64,000 nucleotides of DNA from contig NZ_JAHGAJ010000014.1 of assembly GCF_030248535.1 (NCBI RefSeq), positions 124,001 through 188,000 on the forward strand, in the 5' to 3' direction. Under the pieces are notes generated by a model that searched no databases, was not told the origin of the DNA, and saw only the letters and a program-made list of their open reading frames with translations. Shown one piece after another: positions 35,800 to 45,512 of the stretch (position 1 is the first letter of the stretch; the number at the start of each line of letters is the position of its first letter). This stretch comes from Vibrio sp. D404a (GTDB lineage: Bacteria; Pseudomonadota; Gammaproteobacteria; Enterobacterales; Vibrionaceae). Both the position numbers and the translations under genes were made by a program.

Positions 35800-37962
35800 C
35801 TATTTTGAAAGCGTTACTTTAACGGCGAACTTGGTAGCTAATGTGTGCAGTTCTGGCAGCATTCGGTAGATCAAATGAAGCTGTTGTAAGACCATTCTGA
35901 CAGAACTTTCATCTTCTTCACGCCACTCACTTAGGCGATTATCCAATTCAGGCTCGTAACTGTTTTTAATTTCACACTGTTCGCTGTGGCAATAAAGTTG
36001 ATCATGAAGTGCATCCAAGTGCTCGTGGATCACGCGGTGTGCATCTAGTACCAGTTTATGAGTCGCTTCATCATCAATGCGTGTTCTGTGTGCACCTAAG
36101 GCCGAGATATAGCTTAATAGAGCATGGTTGAGCGTTAGGAATCGGAAACTCTCATCAACCGAAGTGCGATACTTACCCGGCTCGACCAGCATACTGCTGA
36201 TTGCCACAGTTAGGTTGGCATCGTTATTGTGAGCGCTGCGACGAGCGATTCGATAACTCAAGCTGTCTTTCTTACCGATACGATATTGACCAATAATCTG
36301 TGCTAAATAGGATTTGTTGGCGTCAAGGGCATCGGCCATGACCTTATGCAAGCGTTTTGACTGCCAGTCAGGGAATAGATACATCACAGCTAATACCGCC
36401 AACGCACACCCAATAAAGGTATCCGCAAGGCGAGGGAGTACCACGGCATAACCCTCACCGAGTTGGTTGAAACAGAATAGAACCAACAGGGTGATAAAGC
36501 CGGTTGCAAACCCGTAGTTGTTAATGCGAAACGCAAAGAACATCACACCGCTCACCACAATGAACACCAATTGGCTCTCTTGCGACGGGAAGAAAGTCAG
36601 TAGCGGCACCCCTATCAATAGGCCTACCACTGTGCCGATGACACGCGCTGTGAGTTTTTGGCGAGTGGCACTGTAGTTAGGCTGACAAACGAACAGCGTA
36701 GTCAGCAAAATCCAATAGCCGCGCTCAATCTCAAAGCCCTGAATGATCCCATAGCCAACGGTCAAGGTGACCGCCATGCGGATCGCGTGACGGAATAGCA
36801 TTGAATCTTTGTGCAGGTTGGCGCGGATCTTATGCCACATCGCTTTTAAGGTATGCGGGTTGGTGTCATCCAACACATCTTCTTCAAGCTTCTCTGCGTC
36901 TGGGTTGTTGATGTTAGAGAGCTGCTTTTCTACCGTCGCCAGGTTATTAAACAGAAAATCGAGTTGGCTAAGTAGCGGTCGCCACTCTGGACGATTTTGT
37001 TGATGCAGGTGATTGAGTGAGGACATTAGCTCATCCAAGGCTAATACCGACTTGTCACTGTGTTGGTACTCTGCGCCGACTTTAAGCGAGCTCGCGATCT
37101 CCTGACATGCCTTAGCTTGAGCTTCGAGCAGATACTTAAAGCGAAATAGCACATCTGAGCGTTCAAAGTGTTTAGCAAGCTCTTGGTAGCGGTAGTGGGT
37201 GGAGCTCACTCGTTCATGAATGTCTTGAGCTATGAAATAGGTATTGAGAAAACGGTCACTCGCGCCATCAACATGACCACGCTTAGAGCGGTTAAGTAGG
37301 GTTGCTTTACACATGTTGAGTGCATTCACCGTACTGGCGTTGAGCTTAGCCTCAATAATACGGTGTGGCTGAGGTACCAAGTCGGTCACGGGATAAAACA
37401 GCTCTGCTTTCGACTCCATGTAATTGCCAATTTGATCAAATACAGTAGCGAGATTTTGTTGCACTGGCTGCATTGGCCAGAAGATCTGCCAAATCATCGA
37501 CATGAAGTAGTACCACGCCGCACCCGTTAAAAGGAGTAATGGTTGGAACCACAAGTTGGTGCTCTCGTGTGCACCCAACATGGTATAGATGGCAACGAGT
37601 AGGGAGCCAAATGCGATACTGGCGTATTTAGGACCAATCGCACCCAGCATGATGAAAGAGAAAGTGGATGCAAATAGACCTATCGCAAACAGCCAAGGTG
37701 TGTCGAATAACAGCTCGATAGAAAAGGCTGCAATAGCGAAACAGATGAAGGTCAGTGTGAGCGCTTTGAGCCGACCGGTGAAGCTGTCATCACTTTCAGC
37801 CAGTGCGGCAGCAATGACACCAAGAATGAGTGGCGTGATTAACGTATTTTGTTCGTAGTACCAAGCGGGTACCACAACACCCAGAAGAGTAATAAGAATG
37901 AGGACGCTGTAATTTATGGTTTTGTTCGCCCAGTAGAGGCGTAAATTATTGGAGAAGTTCAC
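35800..37962 (-). CDS. yccS: YccS-like FUSC family inner-membrane protein
   Basis: The 720-residue protein has two clusters of membrane helices (about residues 15-165 and 395-530) separated and followed by large cytosolic helical domains. This is the layout of the YccS/YhfK group within the fusaric acid resistance-like (FUSC) family. Length matches E. coli YccS. The conserved stretch GYWILLTTLFVCQPNYSATRQ starts the second cluster. Some relatives are proposed aromatic acid exporters, but function is not known. The gene is monocistronic. Confidence 0.85.
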   Translation of the reverse strand: MNFSNNLRLYWANKTINYSVLILITLLGVVVPAWYYEQNTLITPLILGVIAAALAESDDSFTGRLKALTLTFICFAIAAFSIELLFDTPWLFAIGLFASTFSFIMLGAIGPKYASIAFGSLLVAIYTMLGAHESTNLWFQPLLLLTGAAWYYFMSMIWQIFWPMQPVQQNLATVFDQIGNYMESKAELFYPVTDLVPQPHRIIEAKLNASTVNALNMCKATLLNRSKRGHVDGASDRFLNTYFIAQDIHERVSSTHYRYQELAKHFERSDVLFRFKYLLEAQAKACQEIASSLKVGAEYQHSDKSVLALDELMSSLNHLHQQNRPEWRPLLSQLDFLFNNLATVEKQLSNINNPDAEKLEEDVLDDTNPHTLKAMWHKIRANLHKDSMLFRHAIRMAVTLTVGYGIIQGFEIERGYWILLTTLFVCQPNYSATRQKLTARVIGTVVGLLIGVPLLTFFPSQESQLVFIVVSGVMFFAFRINNYGFATGFITLLVLFCFNQLGEGYAVVLPRLADTFIGCALAVLAVMYLFPDWQSKRLHKVMADALDANKSYLAQIIGQYRIGKKDSLSYRIARRSAHNNDANLTVAISSMLVEPGKYRTSVDESFRFLTLNHALLSYISALGAHRTRIDDEATHKLVLDAHRVIHEHLDALHDQLYCHSEQCEIKNSYEPELDNRLSEWREEDESSVRMVLQQLHLIYRMLPELHTLATKFAVKVTLSK

Positions 37963-38138
37963 AGTCGCTCGCTATTCAAGCTAAAAACATAATCCTAACA
38001 GAAATCAAGCACAAGAATTTGATACTAATTCATAATTAGTCCTAGGTGGTCATGAAAACAACGATAAGAAGTTGGACATTATTATTTATCCTTGCATCAT
38101 GATATAAATTCACTATCTCCCATTTAAGAGCAAACCCA

Positions 38139-40214
38139 ATGCAGCTAAGCGCAAATAAGACTGCACAGTTTTTTATCCAAAATGAATACCATCAAGTTGA
38201 GCTCGATGGTTCACGTTTACTTCTCTCTTCCGTTGGTAGTGAGGAGCGAATCCCGTTTACTATATGGAGCGGTAAGGTCGCGATAAAGCGCGGTTTGTTT
38301 TGGGGCTCATTGCAGTTTTTTGCTAATACGCAGCAAGGTCAGCAGCGCAGTTGGTTGGTTCAAGGCTTGCCATGGGAAGAGTGCCGTCAATTTGCACGTA
38401 CTGCGGTCAATGCGTACCAACAATGGCACGATACGCAGTGTGAACAGCTTGCTGAACACGTACCTGAGTGGGAAGCCGAGCTGACTCGATTAGAGCAATT
38501 ACCGGCCTTCTTGCCACACTCTCAAGTCGATCAGTGGGTCACTAGAGTCAATCTTGGCCTAGAGTCGATGGTGATGACACTTGATGAAGCGTCGGCACGT
38601 ATGCCAAATCGCATCGCTCGCCTTGCCCCTTGGTTACTGGATACCGAAGAGCAACAAGCAGAGCGCAACCGCTTGTGGCTAGAGCGAGAACGTCAGAACT
38701 GGGAAGTGCTGTTTGCGCAGTGTGAGTCGTCACCGCTTAACCTCTCTCAGCAATATGCGGTGTTAATGAACGACGATCATAACTTGATCTTAGCGGGTGC
38801 AGGCTCTGGCAAAACCAGCGTATTGACTGCACGCGTAGCCTACCTGCTACAGAGCCACCAAGCGCAAGCCGAAGAATTGCTGTTGTTGGCGTTTGGCCGT
38901 GAGGCAGCTGACGAAATGAAACAGCGCCTAGACAACAAAATTGGCTCATCTGCTGAAAAGGTTCAGGTGAACACCTTCCACCAACTCGGCTTAAAAATTC
39001 TTAATCAAGTTGAGAACGAACCCGTCACTATCTCTCCATTGGCTCTGGATGATAATCAGCGTCAAGCCTGGTGTATCGACTGGTTGAAAAAACACTGGAT
39101 GACGCCAACCAACTTCAAACGTTGGCAAAAGCACCTCTCTAAATGGCCTATAGCGTATTTGAAAGGCGATGAGGAGCTAGGAAGCCACGTATCTAACCTC
39201 AAGCTAATAGGTTGGTTAGAGAAACAACTGGAACAACTCAACGGCTCTGGCTTAACCAAGAAAGAGGTTCAGCAACAGCTGATTGACCACCCAGACTACA
39301 CGCGACTCAATAGCGAGTTAGCTCTGTGCTGGCCATGCGTGACGGCGTGGCAGAAACATTTGAAAGAGAATAACCAGATCGATTTCTCGATGATGATCAG
39401 TCGCGCCACTCAATATGTTGAGAAAGGGCGATTCATCTCACCGTGGAAATTCATCATGATCGATGAGTATCAAGATATCTCACCAGATCGTCTCGCCTTG
39501 GTTGAAGCGCTCTGCAATCAAACCAAAGCTGAACACAAAGCCTCGATTTTTGCGGTGGGTGACGACTGGCAATCTATTTATCAGTTTGCCGGCGCGGATG
39601 TCGATTTAACCACTGGATTTAAAGATCGCTTTGAAAGTTCGACGATTCATCATTTAGACACAACTTACCGCTTTAATAACCAATTAGGTGCGGTAGCCAA
39701 TCGCTTTGTGCAAGAAAACCCTATTCAGCTGCCAAAAGAGCTGAATAGCTTTAAGCAGCAAAAACAGAAGGCGGTGTATACCGCACCAAGTAAAGACGTG
39801 GAGAAGATCCTCGATCAACTGAATCGACAAGTTAAGGGTAAGAGCCCTAAATCGGTGTTGTTGCTTGGACGAAACCATTATCACAAACCGGAGCTATTGG
39901 CTGACTGGCAGAAGATCTACACATCGCTCAACATGAGCTTTATGACCTGCCACGCAAGTAAAGGCAAAGAAGCGGACTTTGTGATCATTCTATGTGTCGA
40001 TGAAGGGCAGTTCCCGACGAAGAAGAAACAACTTCATATCGACGGTGCGTTAACTGAGTCTTCAGACACCTTCCCATATGCGGAAGAACGAAGACTGTTT
40101 TATGTTGCTATGACACGTGCAAAAGAGAAGGTCTGGATCACCCACAGTGGCGATGGCTCAGGCTTTGTACAAGAGTTACATCAATCGGATTATCCGGTTG
40201 TTCGTAGAAAATAA
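38139..40214 (+). CDS. helD: DNA helicase IV
   Basis: The 691-residue superfamily 1 helicase has Walker A AGAGSGKTS (Lys about residue 225), Walker B MIDEYQDIS, VGDDWQSIYQFAGAD (motif III) and late motifs TCHASKGKEADFVI and FYVAMTRAKEKVW. The N-terminal 200 residues match the HelD-specific extension. HelD is a 3'-5' helicase involved in recombination and repair. Length is close to E. coli HelD. It is followed by a small VOC protein gene 38 bases downstream, perhaps in the same transcript. Confidence 0.93.
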   Translation: MQLSANKTAQFFIQNEYHQVELDGSRLLLSSVGSEERIPFTIWSGKVAIKRGLFWGSLQFFANTQQGQQRSWLVQGLPWEECRQFARTAVNAYQQWHDTQCEQLAEHVPEWEAELTRLEQLPAFLPHSQVDQWVTRVNLGLESMVMTLDEASARMPNRIARLAPWLLDTEEQQAERNRLWLERERQNWEVLFAQCESSPLNLSQQYAVLMNDDHNLILAGAGSGKTSVLTARVAYLLQSHQAQAEELLLLAFGREAADEMKQRLDNKIGSSAEKVQVNTFHQLGLKILNQVENEPVTISPLALDDNQRQAWCIDWLKKHWMTPTNFKRWQKHLSKWPIAYLKGDEELGSHVSNLKLIGWLEKQLEQLNGSGLTKKEVQQQLIDHPDYTRLNSELALCWPCVTAWQKHLKENNQIDFSMMISRATQYVEKGRFISPWKFIMIDEYQDISPDRLALVEALCNQTKAEHKASIFAVGDDWQSIYQFAGADVDLTTGFKDRFESSTIHHLDTTYRFNNQLGAVANRFVQENPIQLPKELNSFKQQKQKAVYTAPSKDVEKILDQLNRQVKGKSPKSVLLLGRNHYHKPELLADWQKIYTSLNMSFMTCHASKGKEADFVIILCVDEGQFPTKKKQLHIDGALTESSDTFPYAEERRLFYVAMTRAKEKVWITHSGDGSGFVQELHQSDYPVVRRK

Positions 40215-40252
40215 CCCGTAACCAAGCCGACATTTTTGGTAAGGAGGCCGAA

Positions 40253-40603
40253 ATGGAACATGGTTCGATCAATTACATTGAGTTTGCAGCAAAAGACTTA
40301 GACAAGACGAAAACCTTCTTCGAGTCGGTCTTTCAGTGGCAGTTTGAAGACTATGGCCCAGAATATACGGCCTTTACTGCTAAAGGCTTAATGGGTGGTT
40401 TTTACCAGTCAGAATTGGCCTGTGATGCCAGTGCGGGTGGCGCACTCATGGTGTTTTACAGCCAAGGTTTAGAGCAGACAGAGCAAGATATTGTTGAAGC
40501 GGGCGGCATGATCAAGCGTGATATTTTCGCGTTTCCCGGCGGTCGTCGTTTTCATTTCTGCGAGCCGAGCGGCAATGAGATGGCGGTGTGGAGCGATAAA
40601 TAA
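40253..40603 (+). CDS. VOC family protein
   Basis: The 116-residue protein is a single glyoxalase/bleomycin-resistance-type domain: INYIEFAAKDLDKTKTFFES at the N-terminus and FHFCEPSGNEMAVWS at the C-terminus with the usual acidic ligand position. Its activity is unknown. AAGGAGG precedes the ATG at good spacing. It lies just after helD and just before a terminator. Confidence 0.85.
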   Translation: MEHGSINYIEFAAKDLDKTKTFFESVFQWQFEDYGPEYTAFTAKGLMGGFYQSELACDASAGGALMVFYSQGLEQTEQDIVEAGGMIKRDIFAFPGGRRFHFCEPSGNEMAVWSDK

Positions 40604-40660
40604 GCTCTACCTGTTTGTACGCTCTTTATAGCCGTTACAGAATGTTAGTCGCAACCAAAT

Positions 40661-40692
40661 AAAAGAGCCTGCAAGTACGCAGGCTCTTTTTA
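40661..40692. terminator. bidirectional terminator between VOC gene and mgsA
   Basis: AAAGAGCCTGC and GCAGGCTCTTT form an 11-base stem with a 6-base loop and T-runs on both strands, serving two convergent genes. Confidence 0.9.
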
Positions 40693-40713
40693 CATCTGTA
40701 ATACGAAGTCTAA

Positions 40714-41169
40714 TTAAGTGCGGTCTGCTAGGTAAGCTTCGTAGTCTGGGATCTCGATTGAAACTTCTTCGTCTAGCAGTTTAGAGTTGAACAAGAAGTT
40801 TGCTGTTGCTCGGTTAGTTGCGACTGGAATGTTCCAAACACTCGCGATACGAAGCAGAGCTTTTACGTCTGGGTCGTGTGGTACGGCATTCAGTGGATCC
40901 CAGAAGAAGATCATCATGTCGATCTTACCTTCAGAAATTAGCGCACCAAGTTGTTGGTCGCCACCCATTGGGCCACTGATCATGCTCTTAATCGCCAAGC
41001 CTGTCTCTTTGCTTAGTAGGTGACCTGTAGTACCTGTCGCGTACAAGAAATGCCCTTGTAGTTTCTCTTTATTCTCTTTTACCCAACGCAGCAATTCTGG
41101 CTTAAAGTTATCGTGTGCCACCAAAGCGATGTGCTTGTGAGCAGGCATCGTACGTGTCGTTTTTTGCAT
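40714..41169 (-). CDS. mgsA: methylglyoxal synthase
   Basis: The 151-residue protein matches methylglyoxal synthase in length and motifs: [10 protein letters not shown], the phosphate loop TGTTGHLL, the catalytic region [14 protein letters not shown] and [21 protein letters not shown]. It converts dihydroxyacetone phosphate to methylglyoxal and phosphate, bypassing lower glycolysis when phosphate is limiting. The Kef and glyoxalase-like genes elsewhere in the window are the classical protection against its product, but they are not adjacent. Confidence 0.95.
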   Translation of the reverse strand: MQKTTRTMPAHKHIALVAHDNFKPELLRWVKENKEKLQGHFLYATGTTGHLLSKETGLAIKSMISGPMGGDQQLGALISEGKIDMMIFFWDPLNAVPHDPDVKALLRIASVWNIPVATNRATANFLFNSKLLDEEVSIEIPDYEAYLADRT

Positions 41170-41234
41170 GAATGTTTCCTAAATTATTGGCTTATATTTT
41201 TGATTCTTTTCAATTTCTAATCATCAATATATCA

Positions 41235-42254
41235 CTAAGGCGTGACACTGAATACTGGACGAAACTCAGAAGGTGACAATGAATCGGCAATCACCTCTTT
41301 TTTGAGAGATGAAGGCGTCAATGCTTCAATTTTAGGCACCTGATGGAGTTCGTAGGGTTCACCACGTAGGTAGTGTGTGGCTTGATTGACAGAGAGACGC
41401 CCCTGTTCAACCATTTTATCGGTTGGGGCGAACAGCACTTTCTCACGCAACAACCCACGGTACACACCATGACTGAGATAACTTGAGACTAAGCCGATCT
41501 CTTTCTCTTTATTCGCTGCGCGCACTTCACTGATAGCCGCCTCAATCGCCACTGCGCTACCGACGATATATTTGATATTTGGTAAATCGATCACTTGCTG
41601 AACGAGGTTTCGTTGCAGCTCTTTATCATTATCTGCCCAATAGCTTACAGCAATATTAATGTCGCTAGATTTAATCGCGTCATAGAAGCCAATCGCAACC
41701 GGCTTAGTACCACCACTGGCTTGTGGGCCGAGTAGAAGGGCAATGTCGGTCTTCCCTGAGCCTTTCGGGTGCCTTGCTTTAAGGAATTCACCCACTTCGT
41801 AACCCATTTGCCACCAATCAACACCTACAGTGCCTTTAAGAACCTTATCTTGCTGTGATTTACTCAGGTTGAGTTCGTTCACAGTGGCAAATACAGGTGT
41901 CGAGCCGACCCATTTGGTTAGGCTGTCGTAAAATGCATCGGGAGATACAGTGCCAAGGATAATCGCATCAGCACCCCATTGATTGCACAACTCTAGCTGA
42001 GAGGCCTGCTTACCAATGTTGGGGTAACCGCCAGCTTCCAAGACGCGCAGCTCAATATTCTGTTTTCTCGCCTCGGAGATCATGCCGTAGTTTACTGACA
42101 ACCAATATGAATCTTTTAAGTGTGGGTAGATGGCACACACTTTCTCTCTCTCCTGAATTACCGAAGGAGTAGCGTGCTCGTTGGCCATTGCTAAATGACT
42201 GGTCGTTCCCAGTAAGCAGCAAAGTAGAGTTGAAACTAAACGTTTAGATAGCAT
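41235..42254 (-). CDS. torT: periplasmic TMAO-binding protein TorT
   Basis: The 339-residue protein has a signal peptide (LVSTLLCCLLGTTSHLAMA) and a type I periplasmic-binding fold. Characteristic stretches are CAIYPHLKDSYWLSVNYGM, QLELCNQWGADAIILGTVSP and ALLLGPQASGGTKPVA. TorT binds trimethylamine N-oxide and signals through the sensor TorS. It is divergent from torS with a 92-base gap. The reductase genes are not in the window. Confidence 0.9.
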   Translation of the reverse strand: MLSKRLVSTLLCCLLGTTSHLAMANEHATPSVIQEREKVCAIYPHLKDSYWLSVNYGMISEARKQNIELRVLEAGGYPNIGKQASQLELCNQWGADAIILGTVSPDAFYDSLTKWVGSTPVFATVNELNLSKSQQDKVLKGTVGVDWWQMGYEVGEFLKARHPKGSGKTDIALLLGPQASGGTKPVAIGFYDAIKSSDINIAVSYWADNDKELQRNLVQQVIDLPNIKYIVGSAVAIEAAISEVRAANKEKEIGLVSSYLSHGVYRGLLREKVLFAPTDKMVEQGRLSVNQATHYLRGEPYELHQVPKIEALTPSSLKKEVIADSLSPSEFRPVFSVTP

Positions 42255-42346
42255 GAAATGTCAGTTTATTGGCTTTGGATAAGAAACACTGCAAAATATA
42301 GCGTATTCTGCATGGGTAAAGAAGAACGTTTTAAGGTTATGGGTTT

Positions 42347-45328
42347 ATGTTGTTAGCCACAGCAAGTATAGGTAAAAAGCTGCTCGTCGCATTTTTGGTG
42401 ATGGCCCTGTTGGTTGTCTTATCGGCTTTGATAGGTGTATCTGGCTTTAGCTTCGTGGCAAAAACAGAGAGAAACGTGGTGGACTCGGCATTGCCTGCGA
42501 TGATCGAGGCACGTCAGGTTTCCGAGCTGAGTAACCGGATTATTTCGTCGGTTCAAACCCTCAGCAACGCCCGTAACGAAGAAGAGCGCAAGGAAGCCGG
42601 CTCAGAGCTGTTCGAGCTTTTGGAGTCGCTACTACGACATATCAAAGAACTAGGTTCAGATAGCTTTGACTCGGAACTGCTCAGTAATCTAGAGAACAAT
42701 GTTCAAAGTGTTATCAATACCTTAGCAGAGCTTGGTGTCTCTGTGGAACGCAAGTTGTGGCTGACCAAAGAGCTCGGCTCTCGCGTTGAAGAGATGCGCT
42801 TACTCGCAGAAGAGCTTGAGCAGCTAACCCGAACTCAAGTGCTTAACACTGCAACCATCGCCGTTGCTAACGTCACACACATCTATGACCTACTAGAGAA
42901 GCAGCAGACCGACCGCGCGTACAAGGCTCTGGATGCGCTGGTGGAAGTCGACCTAGACCTTTCGGAGCGCCTGCACGAACTTCACTTACTTGCGTTTCGG
43001 ATGCTTAATCAGATTGAAGAGACCCAAACCGTTACCGATGTAGACCGGATCCATCAAATCCAGACTGAATTCGAATCGAACCTTAAGATCATGGCGCGCC
43101 GTGTGAAAGCGGTGGAAGACCCAACACGCTCAGAGCAGATGTCTCAGCTTCTCGATGAACTTCGTCGCCGTCAGGTTGTGTTTGATATCGCTTTAGAGAA
43201 GTCTGAAAACGCCAAGAAATCCGAATTCTTAATGCAGAAGACGCTGGAGCTGTTTTCACAACTGAATACCACGGTCAATGTGCTGGTGGACGACTCAAAC
43301 CGAAGCACCAAAGAGGCGGTGGATGAGCTGACAACGACGCTCAATTACGCTCAGTGGACGCTGTCGGTCATCTCGATGATTGGTCTGTTTATCACTGCCT
43401 TTATCGTGTGGCGAGTGGTGTATGTGTCGGTGGTGAAAAGGCTGACTGAATACTCCGCAGCCCTGATGTCGATTGCTCAAGGGCGTTTGAATATCGATAT
43501 CTCCGTAAAGGGCAGTGATGAGTTGGCGCATATGGGTGAAGCGATCATCACAGCGCGTAATACCGCACAGGCGCTACAAGTGGTCGCGGTGGGTGAGGCC
43601 AAAGCCAAAAGGGAGCTTGAAGAGCATAAAGAGCACCTTGAAGAGCTAATCACAGAGCGTACGCGCCAACTCCAACACACCAATGAAAAATTGAATGTCG
43701 AAGTAGTAAACCACGCCAAAGCGCGCCGTGCGGCAGAGCAGGCTAGCCGAGCAAAATCCGCCTTCCTTGCGACAATGAGCCATGAAATTCGTACCCCAAT
43801 GAATGGTGTACTTGGTACTGCGCGATTACTTAAAGACACTGGCCTGAATGCGTTGCAATCTGGCTACGCCGATATCATCAACCGCAGTGGTAAAAACCTA
43901 CTGGCGATTCTTAATGATGTATTGGACTACTCAAAAATCGAAGCCGGTCACTTAGAGGTACGTATCGCTTCGTTCAACCTTCATCAAATGGTGCAAGATA
44001 CTTATCAGTTGATGGAAGGCCGTGCATCAGAGAAGAAACTCGACTTTAGTTTCCATATTGAGAGCGATGTACAAACATACTGGCGTGGTGATGTGACTCG
44101 CCTCAGCCAGATCCTAAATAACCTCGTCGGTAACGCGATTAAGTTTACGGATTCAGGCTCGGTAGACATCTACATCAGCCTAGATATTGAAGAGCCGAGC
44201 CGAGTGATGTTTGAAGTGGCAGACACTGGTGCAGGGATCAAAGCGGACGAGCAGCAGTGTTTGTTTGATGCGTTTAGCCAAACTGAGAGTGGTCGCAATA
44301 AAAAAGGCGGCACAGGCTTGGGACTGGCGATCAGCAAGAGCATCTTAACCGCAATGAATGGTGATATTGGTGTGCATTCAGAAGAGGGTGAGGGCAGTCA
44401 GTTCTGGTTCTCAGTGCCTTTAGAAGCAGGCGAGAAGGTTGAGGTTCAAGCTGTGGTGGTTGAAACCTGTGTGAGAGCCAAAGTGCTGCTAATTGAAGAC
44501 AACCCAGTAAACTGCATTGTGGCGGAAGGGTTTTTAAATAACCTAGGACACCAAGTTTCCATTGCCACAACCGGCGCCGAGGCGAGGGAGCTATTTAAAG
44601 CCCAAGATTTCGACATCGCTTTAGTCGATATTAACCTCCCTGATTGTGATGGTAGCGAGCTTATTCAATACTTGAAAGACGATCTTAAAGTCTTAAATAG
44701 CGAGTCAAATGAGCAGAGAGCGGAGCCGCCGATGATCGCTGTGTCTGCCCATGTATTCAATGAAGAAGTGGAAGAGTATTTAGCATCTGGTTTTGACGGC
44801 TTCTTACCAAAACCATTGGAAAAAGAAGCGTTGGCGACACTGATCATTACCCAGCTTACTGGTCGTCAGCTATTGTTACCACAACCGGATCCATCTGATC
44901 CTATGTGTGGCGTTCAAAAAGGCGATATCGCTTCGGTAAATGACAGCGCCTTGGTAAACGATCTTGACGAGACAAGCAATCAACAGCAGGAGGTGGATGT
45001 GTTGCTCATTGACCCTAAAGTGATAGAGGGCGATTTAGCCATTCTAGGTAAAGAAAAAATGGTGACGATTGTTGGGCTTTTTGAAGAGAGCTCTCAAACG
45101 ATTCTCGACGAAATGGCGACTGCCAATGAGGCTCAAGATGCCCGTGAGATTAAGTCGCTTGCACATAAGCTTAAAGGCTCTGCGGGAAGCCTAGGGTTAG
45201 GGAAGCTTCATCACGCTTGTCTTGCAATAGAAGCAGCTGTGCAGCCTTTAGAAGCGTATAAAGAAGGCGCTGAGGCATTGGTAGCACTGGTTGCTGATTC
45301 GAACGAGGCGTTGAAAGCATACCTGTAA
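42347..45328 (+). CDS. torS: hybrid sensor histidine kinase TorS
   Basis: The 993-residue membrane kinase has two membrane helices flanking a periplasmic helical sensor (about residues 10-340), a HAMP region, a coiled coil and the kinase core with SHEIRTPMNG (His about 479). A receiver domain follows (Asp about 761 in ALVDINLPDCDG) and a C-terminal HPt domain (His about 940 in LAHKLKGSAGSLG). This tripartite layout is that of TorS, which with TorT senses TMAO and phosphorylates TorR. No torR gene is adjacent, so the cognate regulator must lie elsewhere. Confidence 0.9.
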   Translation: MLLATASIGKKLLVAFLVMALLVVLSALIGVSGFSFVAKTERNVVDSALPAMIEARQVSELSNRIISSVQTLSNARNEEERKEAGSELFELLESLLRHIKELGSDSFDSELLSNLENNVQSVINTLAELGVSVERKLWLTKELGSRVEEMRLLAEELEQLTRTQVLNTATIAVANVTHIYDLLEKQQTDRAYKALDALVEVDLDLSERLHELHLLAFRMLNQIEETQTVTDVDRIHQIQTEFESNLKIMARRVKAVEDPTRSEQMSQLLDELRRRQVVFDIALEKSENAKKSEFLMQKTLELFSQLNTTVNVLVDDSNRSTKEAVDELTTTLNYAQWTLSVISMIGLFITAFIVWRVVYVSVVKRLTEYSAALMSIAQGRLNIDISVKGSDELAHMGEAIITARNTAQALQVVAVGEAKAKRELEEHKEHLEELITERTRQLQHTNEKLNVEVVNHAKARRAAEQASRAKSAFLATMSHEIRTPMNGVLGTARLLKDTGLNALQSGYADIINRSGKNLLAILNDVLDYSKIEAGHLEVRIASFNLHQMVQDTYQLMEGRASEKKLDFSFHIESDVQTYWRGDVTRLSQILNNLVGNAIKFTDSGSVDIYISLDIEEPSRVMFEVADTGAGIKADEQQCLFDAFSQTESGRNKKGGTGLGLAISKSILTAMNGDIGVHSEEGEGSQFWFSVPLEAGEKVEVQAVVVETCVRAKVLLIEDNPVNCIVAEGFLNNLGHQVSIATTGAEARELFKAQDFDIALVDINLPDCDGSELIQYLKDDLKVLNSESNEQRAEPPMIAVSAHVFNEEVEEYLASGFDGFLPKPLEKEALATLIITQLTGRQLLLPQPDPSDPMCGVQKGDIASVNDSALVNDLDETSNQQQEVDVLLIDPKVIEGDLAILGKEKMVTIVGLFEESSQTILDEMATANEAQDAREIKSLAHKLKGSAGSLGLGKLHHACLAIEAAVQPLEAYKEGAEALVALVADSNEALKAYL

Positions 45329-45358
45329 GTCATTCACCTATAGGTAAATAGAAAGATA

Positions 45359-45390
45359 AAAAAATCCTCTGCCATTGCAGAGGATTTTTC
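45359..45390. terminator. bidirectional terminator between torS and cti
   Basis: AAAATCCTCTGC and GCAGAGGATTTT form a 12-base stem with a 4-base loop and T-runs on both strands. Confidence 0.88.
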
Positions 45391-45512
45391 GTTTTAGGTG
45401 ATTCGTCTTTAGCGTATTTAGATTAACAGTCTCAATCTTCAAGAGGCGCTAACAACAGTCTCTATCATCGAAAGCGCATCATGAGTCACCCTCAAACACA
45501 GCTTCTTATGCT

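Noticed and set aside
35628..35822. Plus-strand 64-codon ORF
   Set aside because: It overlaps a long terminator hairpin and the end of the YccS-like gene, and its composition is not protein-like.
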